DNA of 64,000 nucleotides from Megamerina dolium. Its lineage: Eukaryota; Arthropoda; Insecta; Diptera; Megamerinidae. The position numbers and the translations under genes are program-made. Shown piece after piece: positions 56,548 through 64,000 of the stretch. A model generated the notes under the pieces. The model was not told the DNA's origin. It did no database searches and was given only the letters and a program-made list of their open reading frames with translations. The stretch covers positions 42,404,055 through 42,468,054 of the forward strand of contig OY978529.1 of NCBI GenBank assembly GCA_963854835.1, in the 5' to 3' direction. Each line of letters opens with the position of its first letter. The stretch's first letter is position 1.

Positions 56548-58471
56548 TGAAACAAATTTCTTTCTGAAGCAAAAAATATCAAATTTAAATCACATCATAT
56601 GAAAAAGACTTTTAAATTATTTTTTACACATTAAAGTATATTAATTGCAGCTATTTTCTCAGTGTAGAATATAAAGTAAAACCAAAAAAAAACAAAATGA
56701 TTTCCGTCTTATTTAGAGCTTGCTGGAAGGGTTGACGTTTTGAATTTTAAATAAGCGTATTTAGTTCTCGTAAGCTGTACGTACACCTTGTAGTTGCTTT
56801 CCATCGTCCATTATATTTTTTTTTTCTACTTGTTGGCACCTAATAGTGTAAGTATAATTAACAACTGCACGATAAAATATCGCATTGAATAAGAATGAGA
56901 ATGATGCGATACGATACGATATGATGCCATAGTGAAACACGGTTAGCGCCACGTACAAAAATATATACGAGTATAGAAAAACTTGCATGAGTATATTAGC
57001 TATGTACTAGAAAATCATGACAACGAGCTTCAGAACAATGTCACAATGTTGAAATAAAAAGAAATTATTGCAACGGAAGACATTTTAAATATGGTGAAAA
57101 TGCAATTTTCATCCATTTACGGTATACACAGGTGATGCAATTGCATGTTGCCTGCAAGTGTTGTAATTGAGTTAGGAGATAAATTTTGTAGTTTTTCTTT
57201 TTTTCTTTTGTCGAAAGTATAAATATTTATCTTCTACTACGATTACATTCGGGAGGAACAAGAGTGAGATTACACCTTCTCTCAAACATTATATAGCTTT
57301 CCAAAAAATATATAAGTAGGGTGCCCCCGGCAGGTCAAATTCATGGTCTGTATTCAGCCTCAGGTTAATTTCTCAAGTCAAAAACTTCTTTTTTATGGGT
57401 ATTTATACTGTAGGTTTTGAAGATAGAAAGAAACCTTTGACCCAAAATCCATAAAATTTGTCTACTCTGGTCTGTCAAACAGTCTAGTTTTATTTTTTAG
57501 GGGCACTAAGTTATGTTTAAAAATCTGCTTATATTCAAAATCTAATTAATTAATTAAATAACTGAAAATTATTTTTTTCAATACTTAAAATAAAAGAAAA
57601 TACATAATTTCGCGATGAAAATCGACTTTTTGGCAAATATCCACAACTCATTACTCAGGTTCGACCACTGTGATATCATTAGAAATACATGAGGGCCTAT
57701 GATATGTTCCCTTGCTATGGACCGGCTCAGTGTAAATTAACCTAAAATCGTTAAAAACTAAATTTCGAAAAAGTTGGAGTTCTATTTCAGTATACCACAT
57801 GTATGTGCTTCATCACTTATGTAAATGAATAAACAAATGTATATGTTTACTGGTTATAATATCGAAAAATTGCTACCTTCAAATTCACCCTAAAATTCGT
57901 TGTAAAACGAAAAGTGGCAGATGCATGAAAATAGCGCATTTATTGTCATAAATATCATAATCACCATTGTCGCTTGTATGTAGACGTTGCACTCATTAAG
58001 ATTTATGTGAATTTTGTAGCATCAATATATTGTGCTTTCGCATCGTGGACTAACTACTTTTGTTATGCAGTTCGAAGTGCATTTAAGAATAATTACCAAC
58101 AGAGTCGTAGCATTGTGTAAATTCAACCCAAAAATATTAGATCAGACTACCATGAAAAAAGTAAAAAAAATATCAATATATAGAGAAATATGTAAATTAT
58201 TTTATATATTTCATATTCTCTATATACGATTGCCTTTTTAATGCCTTTAAGAAAAGAGACTAAAACCATGAAAATCACTTCCCATTTATTCATTTGCGAT
58301 TTACACTGCATTGGCAGTCTTGTAAGACCCGCGCTGCATCAATCAGTAGTCCGGGTTTTACAAGAATATTTTGTGCCTACAAAAATATATATTTTAATTC
58401 TAATTTCAATTTTCAAGAACATAATTTAACATATCATTTAAGTTAGAATTCCATTATTCTTATTGGAACAA
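56548..58471. other. Intergenic, no gene seen
   Basis: AT-rich. CACGATACGATACGATATGA-like short repeats near 56905-56925. No gene, RNA or element end recognised. Confidence 0.55.
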
Positions 58472-58835
58472 GTGCTAGAATGGCCCACTTAAAGGAAAAA
58501 AATATTCTTCATTTGTGTGAACATAAAAAACCAAAAATTGTTTTTAGCTGACGCTCATATAAATAAATAAAAACACAATTTTTTCCTACAATATCGCTAC
58601 CAAAAAGAATGGTCTTTTTAATTCCTTTTCAGTGATATATAACATTTATAACTTATTTTGAACATTTCAATAGTTATGGTCAAAATAAGAAATTTGAAAA
58701 AAAAAAATGTTTTTTTTCGTATTGACGTATAGAAAATCTGGAACCATATTCAAGGCAATACACTGAAATAGGCTCTATTCGAAAAACATATTTTGTTTGT
58801 TTGTTTGATTTCCTTTAAGTGGGCTATTCTGCACG
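58472..58835. mobile_element. Candidate MITE with ~26-bp inverted ends
   Basis: GTGCTAGAATGGCCCACTTA AAGGAAA on the left (58472-58498) is inverted on the right (58810-58834: TTTCCTTTAAGTGGGCTATT CTGCAC) with two differences. The 364-bp span is noncoding and ends 14 bp from the stop codon of the secreted-protein gene, so it may form part of that gene's 3' UTR. No target duplication was identified. Confidence 0.55.
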
Positions 58836-58848
58836 TATACCTTCTAAT

Positions 58849-59639
58849 TTACAAAGATTTTATTTCATATTCTAGTGCAATGAAAAGGATCCTTTTTAGA
58901 TAATTAAATTTATCTTCACCATCGGTTGTTGTTTTGAATTTATCAAACAACTCATTTAAAGATGCCTTATCCAATTTGGGTTCATCTCTCATTGCATTTA
59001 GGTATGCCTCAATAAGTGTAATAAATTTCTTCGATTTTATTATAAATCCATCATAAAAATTTGTTTTCGAATCGAAGAATCCATATTTTTTCAAAGCCTC
59101 TTTCACTATAGAAAATTCAGAGCTGTGGTTTTCGCTGTTGTAGATTTCAAAGAAGCTATCATCGAAATAATTATCGATTACCATATTAGCCAAATTCATT
59201 TTACGAAATAGAATAACTATTTTCTCATCTTTTCTTCTTTGGGTATTATTATTGCAGCACACATCAGTGGAGAGTTCGATTTCTGTTTTGCTCAGAAGAT
59301 TTAAATATTTGATAATAATCTCCTTGTACTTATGTATTGCATCCGTTTGAATTGTTTTCGTTTCCTCATCATTGAGAAGATTTTCCAAAATTTCTTTTCT
59401 TTCTGATATCAACGTGAGAGTGTTTTGTGAGTATTCTTCCATCAAAGGTATCAAGAATTTTCCCCTTTCATAATTTATCTCCTGCATGGATGGTGCTGCA
59501 TTCTGATTTGGATATGCCTTAGTCAAAGCCAACTAGGAAGATTATATTTTGCTCATATGACTTAATAATTCATATACTATAGATAATTATGATTTACACT
59601 TACTAATAATAATCCAGCTATGAATTGAAAATGCCACAT
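58849..59639 (-). CDS. Predicted secreted protein of unknown family, two exons (239 aa)
   Basis: Exon 1 is 59639-59604 (12 codons, ATG at 59639-59637, MWHFQFIAGLLL). The intron is 59603-59533, 71 nt, GTAAGT to CTTCCTAG, phase 0. Exon 2 is 59532-58849 and begins LALTKAYPNQ. Reading exon 2 alone, the first codon is TTG, not a start. Joined, the N-terminus is a textbook signal peptide (hydrophobic run to about residue 15, likely cleavage after TKA), so the product is probably secreted. The mature part is charged and helix-prone (YERGKFLIPLMEEYSQNTLT, LNDEETKTIQTDAIHKYKE), with one Cys-Cys pair (STDVCCNN). I do not recognise the family and assign no function. A decayed paralogue lies just upstream. 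The exon-intron structure and signal peptide make this the only convincing host gene here. Confidence 0.78.
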
Positions 59640-59882
59640 CTTTAATTGATTATCCGTTAATAGAATATTTGTATATGTTTTAATAACTTTCCTCAAATGC
59701 AAACAGAATTTAAATGCAACTAAAATTGTTTTAGAGCTATTGATTAAATAATTTTAGGTATTTTGTTATCAGTTGATTTTATTTTGTTCACTCATTCTCT
59801 TAAAATCGAGTACACAATTGCAGCTTAGCTTAAAGCACGCTGTAAGCTGAATTTACCTAATTGAGAGAATTTTTGGTTAGTG

Positions 59883-60012
59883 TTATCGCCTTCTCACTTT
59901 AGGGCCATCTTCCAATGCATTAAGGTACGGTTCAATGAGATTAGAAAACTTATTCTTCAATTTATTATTCGTTAATAGAATATATTTAGGTATTTTGTTA
60001 TCATTTGAATTT
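59883..60012 (-). pseudogene. Relic of a tandem paralogue of the secreted-protein gene
   Basis: On the minus strand the relic keeps three pieces of the neighbouring gene in order: upstream GATAACAAAATACCTAAA (about 60003-59986; in the gene at about 59770-59753), the leader ATATTCTATTAACGAATAA (about 59984-59966; gene leader at about 59669-59651), and coding sequence LKNKFSNLIEPYLNALEDGP and KVRR (59960-59886), matching KSKKFITLIEAYLNAMRDEP KLDK of the gene. Exon 1, the intron and most of exon 2 are deleted between them. A stop follows at 59885-59883. Confidence 0.72.
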
Positions 60013-60023
60013 AATATTCTTTT

Positions 60024-61006
60024 TATACCCTGCATAATGCAATATGCAAGGTATATTCATTTCGGTCAGATGTTTGTGTCCACTTGAAGGAATCTCCGGA
60101 GATATCGATATAGATATATATATTCGTGATCAGCGTCGCTTAAATTTTCGATTTAACGATGTCCGTCCATCCGTCTGTCTGTCACCTGGCTGGTTCGCAC
60201 GATAACTTGAGTAAATATTGAGATATTTCGACGAAATTTGGCACAAGTAACCTTTGATCCAAGGGTACGGAGGGAATTGATATTGGGCATGATCGGTCAA
60301 TAGCCACGCCCACACCAAGCATTCAAAGCGACTAACCTCAGAATTTTCAAAATCTTTAACATGCTATAACTCACTTAATATACCATCTGGGACAACAAGA
60401 TTTGGCAGATAGAGTTACATTACACTACTACATAACCTTGCGAACCACGCCTACTTTTTATTGTAGCTCCTATACAAAGTGTCTGTACTTCTTTTAAATT
60501 GAAACAGCTGTAACTTCTGCAATCTTCTGTCTAGAATAACCATAATTAACACTTTGATTAATATGATAGTTGGAAATAACCTGCAAAAAAAATCAGCGTA
60601 CCACGCCTACTTCTTATTGGGGCTCCCATACAAAGTTGCGAAAATTAAAAAAATTTAAACCGCATTAACTTACGAACTATTGAACGTAGGACAACCAAAT
60701 TTAAGGTGTGGATTAATATTGTAAAATTAATTAGATTTACAATGAAGAGGTAAAGGTAAGAGGTACAATGAAGAGGTAAGCCTCGGAATTATCTTAAAAA
60801 CCTCCTTAAAATTATCCCCTTTAAAACCCCCATAAGTTACAAAGTACTTCGTCAAAGTCAACCATATTTCGGGTGTATTATATGCAAAAATTGTTTCTCA
60901 AAAAGTGGAAATAAAAGAAAAAGATGGATATTCGCGCAAATTTTTTATATGTATATCTACATATGCAGGGTATAATTTGGTCGGCCCCAGCCGACTGTAA
61001 GGAGAT
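60024..61006. mobile_element. TATACCCTGCATA-bounded interspersed repeat, copy 2
   Basis: TATACCCTGCATA (60024-60036) and the inverse TATGCAGGGTATA (60962-60974), then GGTCGGCCCCAGCCGACTG TAAGGAGAT. Colinear with copy 1 at 23.7 kb but 983 bp instead of 1,350, with a single 298-bp unit and a short GTCC tract. Noncoding. It inserted next to the upstream region of the relic paralogue. Confidence 0.85.
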
Positions 61007-61499
61007 TTTTTTTTTACTTATTCTCTTATGCCTGGATTATGGCACTTGTTCAAGCAAAATTTACTTTACTTTGATCTTAATTAGTGTAGAATCTTGACTA
61101 TTATCGCAGCATATTAATATTACCGTCGCACATCTAAAATATTAGCAGTGAATATTTGAAAAGATTTAAGCCGCTATTTGCTGGAATTACAAAGTCCAAT
61201 ATTTGTCTACAATCCTTAATATCGATTTTTTTTTTTTATGAACGGGATGTCTCAAAGACTAATCTAGCTAGACTTATTTCAATTCCGACATGATAAAAAA
61301 ATGATAAAGTTACTTCAAATAATATTGAAATTATATTCAAAAGTACTTCAAGATAAGTTAAAACTGTTTTTGATGGCAGATTGTTTTAAAATTTAATATT
61401 ACAATAAAAGCAGAACTCACACTAATCTACGATTTGATTTCCCTTAGAAATAATACTAATAGTCATGTTTTATTCTCATTGTATCAATAAAACGACGTA
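61007..61499. other. Intergenic, no gene seen
   Basis: AT-rich, no ORF or element end recognised. Confidence 0.6.
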
Positions 61500-61850
61500 A
61501 ATGCTAAGTTTTCTAAACAGGGTTGCTTTGATTTTTATTTTATATAATATATTCTTACATAAATTTCAATTAGAAGAAATTATAATTATTTATTTAATTA
61601 AATATATCAAATATAGTGAGATAATTTTATAGCAACATTATTTCTTTTCCTTTTTCTTTTTTAAAACATAAGTAACATCTCTGTACAATAAAAAAAAAAC
61701 GGAAGTAATTGGCAGCACTGAACATAAAGAGTAACCGTAGATTTTTAGCGTCTAAAGTTAGCACCTTTGTTGTTGTTGTTTTTCCATGTATTTTTGAGTT
61801 CTAGCTAAGCCCAAGGGTCGAATAAAACACGTTTAATGTCGAGTTAGCCA
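61500..61850. repeat. Dispersed repeat R, copy 2 (mariner-free)
   Basis: Colinear with 48068-48407 plus 49265-49305. At 61802-61803 the TA that is duplicated around the mariner in copy 1 occurs once: CCATGTATTTTTGAGTTCTA then GCTAAGCCCAAGGGTCG. Function unknown. Confidence 0.75.
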
Positions 61851-62039
61851 TAATATTTAGATGTACAAATTGAAAATGTGCATTTCGTTATGGACGTTAT
61901 ATTGTATCTATGATGTGAGTTAAATTTGTGTACATTTTTTGTCAATCTCCCATCGTAAAGAGCGTAAAAAAAATCGATTACATCTGGTCTGTCAAAGGAA
62001 AGAAAAGTTAAAGTATACAAATTTATTATTGCGTTGAAA

Positions 62040-62765
62040 ATGTCAAATTACGTGCCGACAAAGCAGCATTTGCGAAAACCATTGCATCTGTTCTTTAATC
62101 AAGAGAAAAGTGCAGCTGAATGTTACCGTTTGCTGCAAGGAACTTATCCTGAATATGTTCGAACATAAAAAATGTGCCGTTGGCGGTTCCTGCGCTTTAA
62201 AATAGGTGATTTCGATATAGAAGACAAAGAACGTCCCGGACAAGTAAAAAAATTGGAGGACGAAGAATTGGTGGCATTGTAGATCAAGATCCATGTCAAA
62301 CGCAACAGGAACTTGCAAATTCATTGCGAGTAACTCAAAAAGCCATTATGTACTATTTGAGAGCCATGGGAATGCTTGAAAAGCTAGGAAATTGGGTGGC
62401 AAATGAATTGAAACCAAGAAACATTGAAATGCGAAAGGGTTATTGCATCGCATTGTAACTGGTGATGAGGAATAGATCCATTACGATAATCCTCAGCGAA
62501 GAAGGTCATGTGGTCCACCCGGACCCGGACACTTGCTTCAACATCGAGAGCAAAGCCAAATTTTCATGACTTCATGGTAATGCTTTGTATTTGGTGGGAT
62601 CTGGTAGGTGTGGTGTATTATGAGCTGCTCCAACCTAACGAAACCATCAGAAGGGACCGCAACAATCGCAATATCTTGAAAGACACGACAAAGTGATGTT
62701 GACAACGCTGCAATGTTGACCTTATGCTGCAAGACTAGTCAAACTAAAATTGGAAAGCCTGAAAC
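62040..62765 (+). pseudogene. Mauritiana-type mariner transposase relic
   Basis: An ATG at 62040 starts MSNYVPTKQHLRKPLHLFFN and EKSAAECYRLLQGTYPEYV. A stop follows, then RWRFLRFKIGDFDIEDKERP and KKLEDEELVAL with another stop. Later frames give VTGDE (first Asp), HDFMVMLCIWWDLVGVVYYE and LLQPNETIRRDRN, and traces of the segment before the third Asp (ARLVKTKLESLKPN). At least four stops and several frameshifts. The third catalytic residue region and C-terminus are missing; a 5'-truncated SINE lies immediately downstream. Inverted ends were not found. Confidence 0.85.
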
Positions 62766-62824
62766 CGAACTCGGAAGCAGCACTCCCATTATTTTGAAGA
62801 AGTAAAAAATTGGGGAAAATTCTA

Positions 62825-63008
62825 CAAGAGCTCTGTGAAAAAGTTCAGAAAAAGTCATGCCACAAGAGTTCTACCACTCGTAACCGGTTAATATAAGTAG
62901 GTCCCGTCTAATACTGTCCATAATTTAACTTACACAACAGTGCTCGAAGAGAAACTCGGCCAAAGAGTCCTTAAGGACCTATAAATACCACATATTTATT
63001 TTTTTTTA
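62825..63008 (+). mobile_element. tRNA-derived SINE, copy 7 (3' part only)
   Basis: Begins within the body (AGAGCTCTGTGAAAAAGTTC), continues GTAACCGGTTAATATAAGTA, then GAAGAGAAACTCGGCCAAAG, and ends ACCACATATTTATTTTTTTT. No tRNA head or pol III boxes. It abuts the truncated mariner. Confidence 0.8.
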
Positions 63009-64000
63009 CACCTTTCCCGACATTAATGGAATATTATTTTGTTATCACACTGCATTTTTCATTTAGATGATTTAATTCCATTTTCAATTCCCGAAGTACT
63101 GGTCATTTTTCCCACTGGGATCTCATATATTTCAATAGAAAATAATAAGTATTAAACAGAGTATAACAAACACACATGTCTACCATTTTGGAGATATTCG
63201 TTCATTCTTAATTAAATAAAAACTTCATTCAACAGAAATTGAATTGAAAAAGTTTTTTTTTTTGATTTTTTTTTTTGCGAAATGTCAAGAAAATTACACC
63301 AAAAGTTGTACTTGTGTAATTATTATATTCCTAATTGCAGATGTGTTTGTGTAGTTGGAGCAATGTTAAACGTGTAGAATAATTAAAATAAGTAAAAAGA
63401 GATTTAATCACTACATGAATACGTGACGATGCTCAGTGAGTAACAACTCGTAGATGTCCAATAATGGCATTGCATAAGAAAACTTGATAATTGATTCGAA
63501 ATGTGTATGTTTCTTGTGTTTTTTTTTTTCAGATTACATATTAAATTACAGAACTTATGATTTTCAAATATTAAATTATGAAAATTATTTTATTATTTAT
63601 TTTAGATAAAGCAAGGAAAGATATGAGAATGAAAATCATGATGAGGCGTGAACCTCCTGGGATACTTTTCTGATACTTTTATTGTGAAACATAATCTTTG
63701 AATCTTTTTTTTTTTCTAAAACAAACGAAAAATTTAACAAAATATATTTTTAAATAATTATTATTTTTAATATTTGACTGCATTATCTATAAAATTGCAT
63801 GCAAATTAGCTCCTTCCAACATATTGCATAGCAAATATTCAATTAGAAATTCACAACAGAGTTGCATTGTGTAAAAGTGACGTTTAGGTGGTAAGCATGT
63901 TGGTGTGTTGCTATTAAAATCCAATGAGACTATTTGCAACATATTCAGAGCTGTCACTCACTTGTTTGTTCACCCCATGACCTGAGACCATATTTTAATA
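63009..64000. other. Intergenic, no gene seen
   Basis: AT-rich with T runs near 63250-63275 and 63520-63532. No gene or element end recognised. Confidence 0.6.

Noticed and set aside
62508..62732. 62-64 codon ORFs on both strands near 62.6 kb
   Set aside because: They overlap decayed mariner transposase, which accounts for the recognisable residues.

Overview
The window is AT-rich, gene-poor nuclear DNA from a higher fly (Diptera, Schizophora), most likely a tephritid fruit fly. Four things suggest this: a Jockey-clade LINE; several mariner subfamilies, including one whose catalytic spacing fits the DD41D rosa group first described from Ceratitis rosa; a Minos-like Tc1 element with a short intron; and a fly-type interspersed repeat with TATACCCTGCATA ends and GTCC tracts. 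The species is an inference; nothing in the window proves it.

Layout. 1-3.6 kb: 5' part of an apparently intact Jockey-type LINE on the minus strand (ORF1 complete, ORF2 running off the left edge, ATGA overlap between them). 4-5.5 kb: degenerate tandem array (~163 bp unit) split by a tRNA-derived SINE. 8-8.8 kb: a TTAA-bounded MITE and a LINE C-terminal scrap. 11.6-13 kb and 16.8-18.2 kb: two more degenerate arrays. 20-21.8 kb: RTE-like LINE fragment, with a SINE inserted at its 5' boundary and a second SINE close by. 23.7-25.1 kb: the TATACCCTGCATA repeat. 26.2-29 kb: an array split by a 2,020-bp, internally deleted RTE copy. 30-31 kb, 36.5-39 kb and 53.4-53.9 kb: a further tandem family, again hit by an RTE copy and a SINE. 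33.1-34.9 kb: a dead mariner with a LINE RNase H fragment inside it. 39.8-40.5 kb: another LINE 3' fragment. 42-43.2 kb: the rosa-like mariner with nonsense changes only. 47.4-49.3 kb: an unclassified short inverted-repeat element, then a dispersed repeat that carries a mariner. 49.6-51.3 kb: the Minos-like element with long IR/DR ends. 55.9-56.5 kb: an RTE copy on the plus strand. 60-61 kb: second TATACCCTGCATA repeat. 61.5-63 kb: the second copy of the dispersed repeat, in which the mariner site is empty, a mauritiana-type mariner relic and a 5'-truncated SINE.

The only convincing host gene is at 58.8-59.6 kb on the minus strand. It has two exons with a 71-nt intron and encodes a predicted secreted protein of 239 residues of unknown family. 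A decayed tandem paralogue (upstream motif, 5' leader and one C-terminal coding block) lies directly upstream, so this looks like a small, fast-changing family.

The rest is intergenic or intronic DNA with no recognisable exons. Mobile elements are nested, several with target-site duplications (TSDs) readable by eye, so relative insertion order can be deduced at five places: the SINE after the RTE at 21.1 kb; RTE copies into two tandem arrays; a LINE into the mariner at 34 kb; and a mariner into the dispersed repeat at 48 kb.
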